NCBI GenBank assembly: GCA_964401335.1
Contig: CAYNYK010000050.1
Coordinates: 1 to 35,231 of the forward strand
DNA: 35,231 nt
Source of the DNA: JAAYCU01 sp964401335
GTDB taxonomy: Bacteria > Planctomycetota > Phycisphaerae > UBA1845 > PWPN01
Direction of reading: 5' to 3'
Position 1 is the stretch's first letter. Every line of letters starts with the position of its first letter. A model generated the notes under the pieces. The model had not been told where the DNA came from. It saw only the letters and a list, made by a program, of their open reading frames with translations, and searched no databases. Of this stretch, positions 1-8,307 are shown piece by piece. Made by a program: the position numbers and the translations under genes.

Positions 1-71
1 GCCGAAGTCATGCCGCCTGACCACAAAACTGGCCAACCGAAAACGGCACTAGCGCTTCGGGCTGGTAGGGC

Positions 72-104
72 TTTCTTTTTCTCGCGTGGGTCAGACTCTA
101 TAAT
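72..104 (+). promoter_or_regulatory. Probable sigma-70 type promoter for the HAD gene
   Basis: A perfect TATAAT lies at 99-104, which would start transcription near 111, about 34 bases before the chosen ATG at 145. The -35 region at the usual distance is only a T-rich stretch (72-82) with poor match to TTGACA, so the promoter is weak or may need an activator. Nothing else recognisable lies in bases 1-98. Confidence 0.4.
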
Positions 105-144
105 GCGGCCGGCAATTTGCACGCGTCAGGGTTGAGGAGTGGCG

Positions 145-1131
145 ATGGGTTTGTTGGTGGATATTCCCGGGCTTGGGCCGATCTCGGATGAATCCGGTTT
201 TGTGCCGCTGGAGCAGTCGAGCGACGGAGCGTTTCGCGCCGGCCGCGATGGGGTCGTCTCGATCACGGCCACCGGTGACCGCAAGGTGGAATTTATCGCC
301 TTTGCCCGGCATAGCCTGGCTTTGGTGAAATCCGCGATGGGCTACCCGGCTTACTACCCGGTGCATCCGGTGCGGATCGAGAAACCCGTTCGAGCCGTCC
401 TTATGGACCTCGACGGTACCAGCGTGCGCAGCGAGGATTTCTGGGTCTGGATCATTCAACTTTCCATCGCGAGCTTGTTGGGCGATTCGCGTTTCGAGCT
501 TACCTCGGAAGACCTGCCTTACGTTTCCGGCCACAGTGTGTCCGAGCACCTGCAATACTGCGTTCGCAAGTACTGCCCGGACAAGACCGTCGAGCAAGCG
601 CGGCATTTTTATTTCCAGCACACCGAGCGTGAGATGCAGGCGATCCTCGAAGGTCGCGGCCGGGCTGGGGCGTTCAAGCCGTCGCCCGGTTTGAAGGAAT
701 TTCTGCTGGCCCTCAAGGCGAAGGACATCAAAATCGGGCTGGTCACTTCCGGGTTGTACCAGAAGGCCTGGCCGGAAATTCTCTCCGCCTTCCGCACGAT
801 GGGGCTGGGCGATCCGAAGGATTTTTATGACGCGATCATCACCGCCGGCTTCGCCATCCGCCGCGGCGAGGTAGGCACGCTCGGCGAGCTGTCCCCCAAG
901 CCGCACCCGTGGCTGTATGCCGAGACTTGTCGGATCGGCCTGGGGATCGATTTCGCCGACCGGCACCACGTCATCGGTATCGAGGACAGCGGGGCGGGCG
1001 TCTGTGCCATCCGCCTGGCCGGCTTTACCACCATCGGTTTCGCCGGCGGCAACATCATCGAAAGCGGCACGAAGGAACTCTGCGCGCATTATTGCGATCA
1101 CTTCGAGCGAATTCTTGAGATCATCCGATAG
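145..1131 (+). CDS. HAD-superfamily hydrolase (phosphoglycolate phosphatase-like)
   Basis: The 328-residue product carries all four HAD motifs in order: the nucleophile motif DLDGT (Asp88 and Asp90), the motif II Thr/Ser in LVTSG, the motif III Lys in SPKPHP and the acidic motif IV GIEDSGAG. This is the fold of Mg-dependent phosphatases that act on small phosphorylated metabolites through an aspartyl-phosphate. A helical cap sits between motifs I and II, and about 80 residues of unknown role precede motif I. I start at the ATG at 145 because GAGGAG (134-139) lies five bases upstream; a GTG at 139 would overlap that ribosome site. It is monocistronic and faces the sulfatase at 1214. The substrate cannot be read from sequence; the gene is certain, the exact activity is not. 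Confidence 0.85.
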   Translation: MGLLVDIPGLGPISDESGFVPLEQSSDGAFRAGRDGVVSITATGDRKVEFIAFARHSLALVKSAMGYPAYYPVHPVRIEKPVRAVLMDLDGTSVRSEDFWVWIIQLSIASLLGDSRFELTSEDLPYVSGHSVSEHLQYCVRKYCPDKTVEQARHFYFQHTEREMQAILEGRGRAGAFKPSPGLKEFLLALKAKDIKIGLVTSGLYQKAWPEILSAFRTMGLGDPKDFYDAIITAGFAIRRGEVGTLGELSPKPHPWLYAETCRIGLGIDFADRHHVIGIEDSGAGVCAIRLAGFTTIGFAGGNIIESGTKELCAHYCDHFERILEIIR

Positions 1132-1213
1132 TTTGTTCGCTTTTCTATAACTCGTGGAGAACAGGCCGTTCACTGGTTGGTAACAAGTCGCGGCGTTTTT
1201 CGTCACGCTACTT

Positions 1214-2656
1214 TTATTTCACGTATCCCAGCGGTCGGATGTTTTGTTTTAAAAGGTCATAAAAATCCTGAGCGCCGGTTTCCAGACGCTGCGCAATTTC
1301 CGGGTAGCGTTTCATTTGGTTGTTTCGTTCACCGACGTCGCCTTGCAGATCGTACAACTCCGTGCCGCGAAGTCGGCCGTCCTGCATGGTCAGGTGCAGT
1401 TTCCATTGCCGATCGCGGACGGCCATCAGCGCGGGAGGCTCCTGCGGGCTGTTGGCATGGAAGTAGAAGAGCAGTTCATGGGGGCTTTTTGTTGCCGGTT
1501 GGCCGGAGATTAAAGGCCAGATGTTGCCCCCGTCGATAACCCGATCCGATGGGGCGGAGGTGCCGACCAAGGCGGCCAGGGTAGGCAGCAGATCGATCAG
1601 CCCGGCCATTTCGTTGGTGCGCGTGCCTGGGTTAATTTGTGTCGGCCAGCGCATGATAGCGGGCACCCGGACGCCGCCTTCCCAGGCCGTACCTTTGCCG
1701 CCGCGCAGCGGGCCGGCCGACCCGCCGTCGATGCCGTATTCCAGCCACGGCCCGTTGTCCGAGGTGAAGATCACCAGTGTGTTATCGTCGATTCTTAGTT
1801 CGCGCAGCCGTCCGAGAATCTGTCCCACGCTCCAGTCGATTTCCTCGACCGCATCGCCGTATAAACCGCGTTCGGAATGGTCTTTGAATCGCGCGGACAC
1901 GAAGAGCGGAACATGCGGCATGGCCTGGGCCAGGTAGAGAAAGAACGGCCGGTCCTTGTTGGTATTGATGAATTCCAACGCCTTTTCAGTGTACCAGGCG
2001 GTCAATCTGGTTTGATCCGGATTAAGCTCGACCACTTCTTCGTCGGACATCAGGGGCAGCGGCTGGGTGAATCCGCCGCCCTTGGGATAGAACGTGCCCT
2101 CTCCGGCAAAACCGGTCAAGGTCGCCCGCCGCCGCGCCGCGGTCAAGCGCGGATCTTCATTTTCCGTAACCGGCATCCGCGGATGGAAAGGCCACATGTC
2201 GTTGGAGTAAGGCAAACCGAAATAGCGGTCAAAACCATGACGAGTGGGCAGGAATTGGGGATGGTCCCCGAGATGCCACTTCCCGATATGCATGGTGGCA
2301 TATCCCTGCTTGTGTAAAAGTTCCGCGATGGTGATTTCGTCGGGATGAATTCCGGTTACGGACTTGGGGCCATGGTTGAACGACAGGCTCACCCGGGGCG
2401 CGTAGCAGCCGGTCATCAGGGCGGCCCGCGAGGCGCCGCAAAACGGGGCGGTGTAAAAACTGGTGAAACGAATCCCTTCGGCGGCCATGCGATCAAGATG
2501 TGGAGTCAGGATATTGGATGAGCCGTAACAGCCCACATCGCCATATCCCAGGTCGTCAGCCAGAATGATGATGATATTGGGTTTTTCCCTGATTTGACCA
2601 AAGGAAAGACAACCCAACCATAACGCAACAATACCGGATAAGAGGTATTTTCTCAT
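1214..2656 (-). CDS. Secreted formylglycine-dependent sulfatase (arylsulfatase family)
   Basis: The 480-residue protein hydrolyses sulfate esters, most likely on sulfated polysaccharides or aryl sulfates outside the cytoplasm. Residues 1-20 form a signal peptide (MRKYLLSG start, hydrophobic core, cleavage near SFGQ). PNIIIILADDLGYGD (27-40) supplies metal-binding Asp34/35, and CGASR (73-77) fits the C-x-A-x-R type of formylglycine signature, with Cys73 the residue to be oxidised. Later ones include GKWHLG and the FTSDNGPW metal motif. I start at 2656 because GAAGGAGC stands just upstream on this strand; a frame open to 2737 would bury the signal peptide. It is divergent from a second sulfatase at 2925. 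No sulfatase-modifying enzyme is visible nearby, so maturation depends on a gene elsewhere. Confidence 0.92.
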   Translation of the reverse strand: MRKYLLSGIVALWLGCLSFGQIREKPNIIIILADDLGYGDVGCYGSSNILTPHLDRMAAEGIRFTSFYTAPFCGASRAALMTGCYAPRVSLSFNHGPKSVTGIHPDEITIAELLHKQGYATMHIGKWHLGDHPQFLPTRHGFDRYFGLPYSNDMWPFHPRMPVTENEDPRLTAARRRATLTGFAGEGTFYPKGGGFTQPLPLMSDEEVVELNPDQTRLTAWYTEKALEFINTNKDRPFFLYLAQAMPHVPLFVSARFKDHSERGLYGDAVEEIDWSVGQILGRLRELRIDDNTLVIFTSDNGPWLEYGIDGGSAGPLRGGKGTAWEGGVRVPAIMRWPTQINPGTRTNEMAGLIDLLPTLAALVGTSAPSDRVIDGGNIWPLISGQPATKSPHELLFYFHANSPQEPPALMAVRDRQWKLHLTMQDGRLRGTELYDLQGDVGERNNQMKRYPEIAQRLETGAQDFYDLLKQNIRPLGYVK

Positions 2657-2770
2657 GGATAAGCTCCTTCGACGATCAGAAACCCATAATAACCCACCTT
2701 CCCCCATCGGTCGTGTTGATTTGGGTTCAGGGAGCATTTTGCTTGGTTTTTATGTTATCTGGCAGCATCA

Positions 2771-2784
2771 TACAAAATATTGTA
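2771..2784. promoter_or_regulatory. Inverted repeat in the AT-rich divergent region between two sulfatases
   Basis: The 268 bases between the sulfatase starts are AT-rich and contain TACAA-AATA-TTGTA, a perfect 5-bp inverted repeat with a 4-base spacer, which is the shape of a dimeric regulator site. A TTGATA at 2801 and TATTAA at 2827 could form a rightward promoter, but their spacing of 20 is longer than usual. The binding protein is unknown; an operator role is inferred from position and symmetry only. Confidence 0.3.
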
Positions 2785-2924
2785 ATCGGATGCCCAAGAT
2801 TTGATATTTTACGAATTCTCATAAGGTATTAATATTCAACAATCGGCGATCGTCGTTTCTTTGCTCGTCATCGGGCGTCGAGGCAGAGAGAGAACACGAC
2901 GCAACAATCAAAGAGGGCAAAACC

Positions 2925-4481
2925 ATGAGCATTCGTATCATGTCTGAAAAAATGAACAAGTATCAGCCTGGTCAAGGGTATGCGTTTGTAGGTGTTTTAC
3001 GGGCCACGGTTATCATTGGCCTGTTGATGTCACCGGTCAGCGTACGCGCGGCCGAGCCGACGACGAAAAAGCCGAATATTCTGATCCTGCTGGTCGATCA
3101 ACTGCGTTGGAGCGAGGTCGGCTGTTACGGCAACGAAGTGGTCAAGACGCCGAACATCGATCGGTTGGCCTGCGAAGGGGTGCGCTTTACGCATGCGTTT
3201 TCCAATTTTCCGAGCTGCTCGCCCGCCCGATCGATCCTGTTGACCGGACGTTACGCGCGGTCCAACGGTTATTATGCCAATGCCCACGGCATGGCCCCGC
3301 CCGGCAAGCGGCCGGATATGCAGGAAACGACCCTGGCCGAAACGCTTTCCGCCGCCGGGTATGTCACCGCCCTGATCGGCAAATGGCACCTTACCCCTCA
3401 GCCTCAGACCGTCGGATTCCAGAAAAGCTGGCGCGTCGAGTACGGTGAGGGCTATATGAAAACCGGCTGGCGGGTCGATGAAAAACCGGAAAGCGATTAC
3501 ACCTACGAAGGCTACACGCTGGAACACGAGGCTGAACTGGCGATCCGTTTCCTGCGCGAGCATCGGGATAAGCCTTTTTTCCTGTACGCCACTACCAGCC
3601 CGCCGCACATGCCCCTCGAAGATCTACCCGAGCGTTACAAAGCTATGTACAAGCCGGAGGACATGCCCTTGCGGCCGAACGTCTATAAAGACGGCAAGCT
3701 GGCCTACGACGAGAACTGGTTCAAAATTTACATGTGGGATTACCGATACTACAAGGCCCCCAACGCGTTTAACCGCGAGCTGCCCAAGGACATGGACTTG
3801 CGCGATCTGCTGACCCTCTATTACGGCCAGACGACGGCGGCCGACGACTGGGCGGGGCGGATCCTTAAGGAATTGAAGGATCTGGGGCTGGAGGACAATA
3901 CCATCGTGATCTTTTCCTCGGATCATGGCGATTTGTTCGGCAGTCACCATTTGTACAACAAAAATGAGTTGTACGATGAGGCTTCGCGCATCCCGTTAAT
4001 CTTCCGCTATCCGCCGCAACTCAAGCCGCGGGTGATTGATAAGCAGATTGTCAGCTTGGTGGACATGATGCCGACCTTGCTGGATATGTGCGGTTTGCCG
4101 GTTCCGGCGAGCGTGCAGGGCACGTCATTCGCGCCAGTGCTGGCCGGTCAAAAAGAGACGGTGGGCGAGAACGTGGCCTACATCGAGACCACGGGTAAGG
4201 AAGGCGTAAGGACCATGGACCATGTCTTCTGGTGCAATCGCCAGACTCAGCGGGGCGAGAGCCTGTTCGACCTGGTGAAAGACCCGTACGCGATGAACAA
4301 CGTGGTCGGCGAACCCGCTTATGGTGAGGTACGCAAACAATTGCGGGCCATGACGACCGCCTGGCGCGAGCGCACCCCGTCGGCCGAGCCGGCAGAGGCC
4401 CCCGTGCAACCACGGGTCGGACGGAGGGAAGCCTTAAGACGCCAGCGCGAGGCACAAGCCACCCGGCCGGCCGGTCCGTGA
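2925..4481 (+). CDS. Secreted formylglycine-dependent sulfatase (second paralogue)
   Basis: A 518-residue sulfatase of the alkaline phosphatase superfamily. The N-terminus is unusual: about 22 polar residues precede a hydrophobic segment (about 22-38) ending in VSVRAAE, a plausible signal peptidase site; an internal Met at residue 10 is an alternative start. Metal ligands lie in NILILLVDQLRW (51-62), and CSPAR (98-102) is the classical C-x-P-x-R signature for formylglycine at Cys98. IGKWHL and FSSDHGDLFGSH are the later catalytic and metal motifs. The last 35 residues are rich in Arg, Ala and Pro and look unstructured. AGAGGG lies upstream of the ATG. It resembles choline-sulfatase or heparan-type sulfatases, but I cannot assign a substrate. 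It converges with the gene ending at 4491. Confidence 0.92.
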   Translation: MSIRIMSEKMNKYQPGQGYAFVGVLRATVIIGLLMSPVSVRAAEPTTKKPNILILLVDQLRWSEVGCYGNEVVKTPNIDRLACEGVRFTHAFSNFPSCSPARSILLTGRYARSNGYYANAHGMAPPGKRPDMQETTLAETLSAAGYVTALIGKWHLTPQPQTVGFQKSWRVEYGEGYMKTGWRVDEKPESDYTYEGYTLEHEAELAIRFLREHRDKPFFLYATTSPPHMPLEDLPERYKAMYKPEDMPLRPNVYKDGKLAYDENWFKIYMWDYRYYKAPNAFNRELPKDMDLRDLLTLYYGQTTAADDWAGRILKELKDLGLEDNTIVIFSSDHGDLFGSHHLYNKNELYDEASRIPLIFRYPPQLKPRVIDKQIVSLVDMMPTLLDMCGLPVPASVQGTSFAPVLAGQKETVGENVAYIETTGKEGVRTMDHVFWCNRQTQRGESLFDLVKDPYAMNNVVGEPAYGEVRKQLRAMTTAWRERTPSAEPAEAPVQPRVGRREALRRQREAQATRPAGP

Positions 4482-4490
4482 CGCCCTTGA

Positions 4491-6725
4491 TTACGGATGG
4501 TCCGCGTCTTCGCCGGGGCTGGAGGCCGCCTGGTTTTGATCGGTGCTTTGGGAGGGGGGCGCGGAGGTCTTCTCCGGCAATTTGATTTTAACCACCCGGC
4601 CAAGCATCTTGCGTTTGACCGACAACTTGATTTCGCCGGACCCCGCGATCATTTTTTCGAAGGTTTTTACATCGGCGACCGGTTCGCCGTTGACATGGGT
4701 GATGATCTCATAGGGAACCAGTCCGGCCACCGCCGCCTTTTGTCCCGATTCGACCTTGGAAATGATAATGCCCGGCTCATTCGGTTCTTTCTGGAAATAG
4801 CGGCGGACTTCGTAAGTCAGGTCGCGCACGCTGAGGCCCATCTCCTCGCTCTTGTAGCGGGCGGCTGAATCGTAATGCCGCGGCCCCTCGACGACGGTAA
4901 ACGGTTTTCGCAGGATTTCCCCGTTATGCCAGAACTCCGCTTCGTACGACTTGCCGAAGCCGAGATCGGTCAAGGCCTGGATAAAAGTATTGTTTACCGT
5001 CGGCCAGGGTTTGGGCAATTGTGAAAGGTATTCCGCGGGGAGCTCATTCAACTGTTCCCAGGGAAAATCCTCAAACATGAAACCATGTTCGTCCTCGAGT
5101 TGGACCTCGAGCGGCTTGGGTTGGTCGGGTACATGCAGACGAAGAAGGACATCACCTAAGACGACACCCGCGGCGGCGGCCGGCGAGTCGGGATAGACGT
5201 AGGTAACCAAGGCCCCACTTTGTCCATCGTTGGTCAGATGGGCGATTTTCTGAGCCCGGGCCAGTTTGGCGTCCATCGGCTGCAATTCGACGCCGAGCCA
5301 GGCCAAACGGTTTTCCTCTTCCTCACTGAGCGGCACGTTGCCGGGGTCGCTGTGGGTGGCCGGATCACGCAGGCAGTCGGCCAGATAAGCCACCGCGGTC
5401 AATATCGGCGAACTCGAATCCCAGCGCTCCTCGACGGCCACCTTTTTCCGCTGGGCGATGGGCAGGGCCACCAAGCGTTCGGCCTCGTCAAAAAGGAAAA
5501 AACTTGTTTCGCGATACGGCATTTGCGGATAAATCTGACCTTTCCAACCCACCTCAAAGGAGGCCATGCGCCCGTGGGCATAATAGACATCACAGGTTTC
5601 GCCCTTGATGTTCAGATCAACGCTAAACAACAGGCGGCGATGGTGGTGACGAATATCCTCCGTGGACCAGGCGGCCGTCGCGGGCATGGGTTGAGCGAGG
5701 TCGGCCAGCAAGGCCCGGTAGTTCAGCAGACTGCTGATGAAGGTGGCCGACACTTCCCGCCCATCGAGCGAATGGGCGGTGATCCGTTCCAATCGGGCGG
5801 TGACCTTGGGTTTCAAGCCAGCTAAAACCAGCAAGCGTTTTTCGTCACAGAGAATGCCAGGCACATTGAGTTCGGTCGGGTTATCCTCGTCTTCGCGGTA
5901 GCGTGAGTACCAGGAATCCTGCCCGGAAACGTCCGCTTTCGGGCTTCGAAAATTGAGGGTGACCCGCCACAGGCACTGTTCGCACTTTTTCTTCAGCGTT
6001 TCCAGGCGGGCGGAATAGGCGTCAGCGGTCAGCACATCCCACTGTTGTGGTGATTGCTTCCACGTATCGTCGAGAGGAAGCTCCTCATTCATGGACAGGC
6101 TGACCGGCGTGCCGGTCTTATCGACAATCAGACACTGAGATGGAGCGGCGGTAAAGCGTTGGCCGGTTTCCGTGACCGTTGCGGTTTTGGACAAGGCTTC
6201 CAGGTTAACTGCCCAGCTTCCGTTCGATAACTGATAAGTAACGGTCAGGTAAGGCGGCTTAAGCGAGGGATCGAAGAGCAGCGGTTTCGCATCAGGCAAC
6301 GGTTGATCCAATTTGAGGAAGACGGCGTTCTGGCTTTTCGCGACGGCTTCGATCCTGGCGGGTACGGTCCGGTCGCCGAACCGCACGGCGATTCCCTTGA
6401 CGAATCGCGGGTGAATCGACGGATCCAGGCTGACCACCCGGTCAGGCGCGATCAAAAACCCCCCGAATTCCATCGGGCGCTCCTCGGCCACGTAGTCTTC
6501 GGCGTCGCGCCAGTGGAAGTTTCCGCAGTTCGGACAACGCTCATACGCTCCGGGGAGTACGGGAGCTTGTCCCTTGTCGTATTGCAGCGTGTAGGCGACT
6601 TTGACCAGAGACGGAGAGATTTGCTTGATGATCGCGGGGTCGGGCGATTCCTGCGCGGGCGCTAGCGTCGTTACCCCAAGAACGATCCCTAACGCCGGTA
6701 AGCCTCGGAAGAGTTTACGGTACAT
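4491..6725 (-). CDS. Secreted HtrA-like pseudoprotease with degenerate trypsin-type domains, two CxxC pairs and two PDZ domains
   Basis: The 744-residue protein has a signal peptide (1-24, ending APAQ). Residues about 35-215 line up by eye with the protease domain of the neighbouring HtrA protein: FGGFLIAPDRVVS matches its GSGVLITPGGRVLT. The catalytic His, Asp and Ser positions are replaced (SLDPS for TNWHV, SQNAVFL for DTDLALL, APSQCLIV for GNSGGPLV), so peptidase activity is unlikely. CxxC pairs at 64/67 and 248/251 could bind zinc together. A second stretch (about 285-345) repeats the strand pattern. PDZ-like domains follow near 475-545 and 635-725, the last with a GEPVADVKTFEKMI turn. 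CAGGAGG precedes the ATG. It is co-transcribed 17 bases behind the active protease, suggesting a partner or substrate-recruiting role. The C-terminal tail is Ser/Gln/Pro-rich. Confidence 0.8.
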   Translation of the reverse strand: MYRKLFRGLPALGIVLGVTTLAPAQESPDPAIIKQISPSLVKVAYTLQYDKGQAPVLPGAYERCPNCGNFHWRDAEDYVAEERPMEFGGFLIAPDRVVSLDPSIHPRFVKGIAVRFGDRTVPARIEAVAKSQNAVFLKLDQPLPDAKPLLFDPSLKPPYLTVTYQLSNGSWAVNLEALSKTATVTETGQRFTAAPSQCLIVDKTGTPVSLSMNEELPLDDTWKQSPQQWDVLTADAYSARLETLKKKCEQCLWRVTLNFRSPKADVSGQDSWYSRYREDEDNPTELNVPGILCDEKRLLVLAGLKPKVTARLERITAHSLDGREVSATFISSLLNYRALLADLAQPMPATAAWSTEDIRHHHRRLLFSVDLNIKGETCDVYYAHGRMASFEVGWKGQIYPQMPYRETSFFLFDEAERLVALPIAQRKKVAVEERWDSSSPILTAVAYLADCLRDPATHSDPGNVPLSEEEENRLAWLGVELQPMDAKLARAQKIAHLTNDGQSGALVTYVYPDSPAAAAGVVLGDVLLRLHVPDQPKPLEVQLEDEHGFMFEDFPWEQLNELPAEYLSQLPKPWPTVNNTFIQALTDLGFGKSYEAEFWHNGEILRKPFTVVEGPRHYDSAARYKSEEMGLSVRDLTYEVRRYFQKEPNEPGIIISKVESGQKAAVAGLVPYEIITHVNGEPVADVKTFEKMIAGSGEIKLSVKRKMLGRVVKIKLPEKTSAPPSQSTDQNQAASSPGEDADHP

Positions 6726-6742
6726 GGTTGCCTCCTGAAAAA

Positions 6743-8125
6743 CTATTCATTCTCGTAATTTCGCCCGAAATCGAGCACGATTTGGCGCATCAGGCCGTTA
6801 CGTAAGACGGTCAGCAGAACACGATGGCTCTTCTGAATATCGTCCAAGGCCGCCTTATGGACGGCTTTGAGTTCCTCCAGGGTTTTGACCTCCTTGCCTT
6901 CGATCCGCAACAGAATGTCGTTCTTGCGCAGATCGGCGTCGGCCGCGTTGCCCGGATACTTGATGCCGAAGACGAACAACCCCTCTTTCTGATGAAAGTA
7001 CAGATCGGGGTTTTCGAACTGGTTAATGGTTTTGACCGTAAACCCCCAGCGCGGGCAGTCCAGCTCCTGGCCCTCGACATCGCCTTTTTCACGCGGCGTG
7101 AGCACGATTTCCAGCCTGTCGGTCTCGCGCAAAAGCTCGATCCGGGCCGGTTCGTATTTCGGTAGCAAGCCGAGCATACGGCGGATATCGGGCAGGTCTT
7201 CCTCGGTGATCGCGTTGATGGGTTGGTCGTTGACTTTGAGAATACGGTCCCGGGGTTGGATGCCGGCCTTGCGGGCGGGGCTATCGGGGTCGGTCTCGGC
7301 CACGATCACGCCCTCGTTGCCCTCAAAATACATGTTGCGCTTGAAGTCCTTGAGCGGCTGTAATTGCAGACCCGTCCAGCTCCAATTCATGCGGCCGAAC
7401 TCCTCCAGTTGCTGGATGACAATTTTTACGGTGTTCGACGGAATGGAAAAGCCCATATCGCCGCCCCAAAGAACGCCTAGGCTGTTGATGCCCACTACTT
7501 CACCCTCGCTGTTGACCAGTGGTCCGCCGGAGTTCCCCGGGCTGATGGAAGCATCGGTTTGCAACCATAGACTGTACTCGCCGCTTTCGGGCAGAAAACG
7601 CTCCGTGCAGGAGATGATGCCGATCGAAACCGACCGACTCAACCCCCAGGGTGCGCCCATGGCCATCACGAAGTCACCTTCCTTCAGGTGGGAGGAATCG
7701 CCCAGTTTGGCGAAGGGGAGAGGTAGCGCATCCTTGGGACGCTGTAAATCCAGCAAAGCCAGGTCCGTATCCTTATCCGTGCCGATGATTTTCGCCTCGT
7801 AAGCCTCCCCGTCGCGCAGAAGGCAGCGCACTTCCACGGCCTTGTCCACCACGTGCCAGTTGGTCAAGACCCGGCCGCCCGGTGTAATCAGCACCCCGCT
7901 GCCGGCGACCTCCTCGGAGGATTTTTTGCCCGACTCGTGCGTTTCCCGCACGCACTTGATGAAGACCACCGCTGGGAATACCTGGTTTGTGGCCTGCTTG
8001 ATGATTTCCCGGAAATCAAAGCCATAAACCGCTTGGGCCGGTTGGCTGGTTGATGCCGATTCCGCCCTGAGCGTCCCCGCGAGAACGAATAGAAGGATCG
8101 AAACGATGGACTTTGGCCGTACCAT
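6743..8125 (-). CDS. HtrA/DegP-like secreted serine protease with two PDZ domains
   Basis: The 460-residue protein is an S1C-family protease that would degrade or process damaged envelope proteins. The signal peptide spans 1-22 (MVRPKSIVSI, cleavage near LRAES). The catalytic triad is intact: His91 in TNWHVV, Asp121 in DTDLALL and Ser199 in GNSGGP. PDZ1 covers about 250-330 (SPARKAGIQPRDRILKVN) and PDZ2 about 355-455 (AADADLRKNDILLRIEGK). I start at the ATG at 8125, with CAGGAG at a nine-base spacing and a proper signal peptide; the frame stays open to 8350, but those residues have no such features. The ribosome site lies within a hairpin (8131-8154). The pseudoprotease follows in the same operon. 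Confidence 0.93.
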   Translation of the reverse strand: MVRPKSIVSILLFVLAGTLRAESASTSQPAQAVYGFDFREIIKQATNQVFPAVVFIKCVRETHESGKKSSEEVAGSGVLITPGGRVLTNWHVVDKAVEVRCLLRDGEAYEAKIIGTDKDTDLALLDLQRPKDALPLPFAKLGDSSHLKEGDFVMAMGAPWGLSRSVSIGIISCTERFLPESGEYSLWLQTDASISPGNSGGPLVNSEGEVVGINSLGVLWGGDMGFSIPSNTVKIVIQQLEEFGRMNWSWTGLQLQPLKDFKRNMYFEGNEGVIVAETDPDSPARKAGIQPRDRILKVNDQPINAITEEDLPDIRRMLGLLPKYEPARIELLRETDRLEIVLTPREKGDVEGQELDCPRWGFTVKTINQFENPDLYFHQKEGLFVFGIKYPGNAADADLRKNDILLRIEGKEVKTLEELKAVHKAALDDIQKSHRVLLTVLRNGLMRQIVLDFGRNYENE

Positions 8126-8130
8126 GCCCG

Positions 8131-8154
8131 CATACTCCTGAAAAAGCAGGTATG
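8131..8154 (-). promoter_or_regulatory. Hairpin covering the ribosome binding site of the HtrA gene (possible RNA thermometer)
   Basis: On the mRNA strand the order is CATA-CCTG, a six-base CUUUUU loop, CAGG-AG-TATG. CATA pairs with TATG and CCTG with CAGG, with AG bulged, giving eight pairs. The Shine-Dalgarno CAGGAG of the gene starting at 8125 is the paired CAGG plus the bulged AG. Hiding the ribosome site of a stress protease in a short imperfect hairpin is what RNA thermometers do, but thermal behaviour is inferred, not shown. Confidence 0.4.
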
Positions 8155-8259
8155 TCACCCCGATAATTGATATTTCAGGGACATCATATACATTCGGCGG
8201 CATAATGGAAGTCTGGATGGCGCGCTGATCATCGAAAAAATGCGCGACAGGGACTGATG

Positions 8260-8281
8260 GGCCGGCGTGTCGGGACCGGCC
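8260..8281 (-). terminator. Hairpin downstream of the rhodanese gene
   Basis: GGCCGG and CCGGCC form a perfect six-pair GC stem with a ten-base loop, 27 bases beyond the rhodanese stop. There is no T-run directly after it on the minus strand (a T-run comes about 20 bases later), so it may be a pause or processing site rather than an intrinsic terminator. The 182 bases between the rhodanese and HtrA genes otherwise hold only the HtrA leader. Confidence 0.3.
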
Positions 8282-8307
8282 GAAGTTACTCGGCGATGAC
8301 GCAGGGA

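Noticed and set aside
91..1206. A 371-residue open frame on the minus strand across the HAD gene
   Set aside because: It is antisense to a gene with all HAD motifs and a good ribosome site, and its translation has no recognisable domain.
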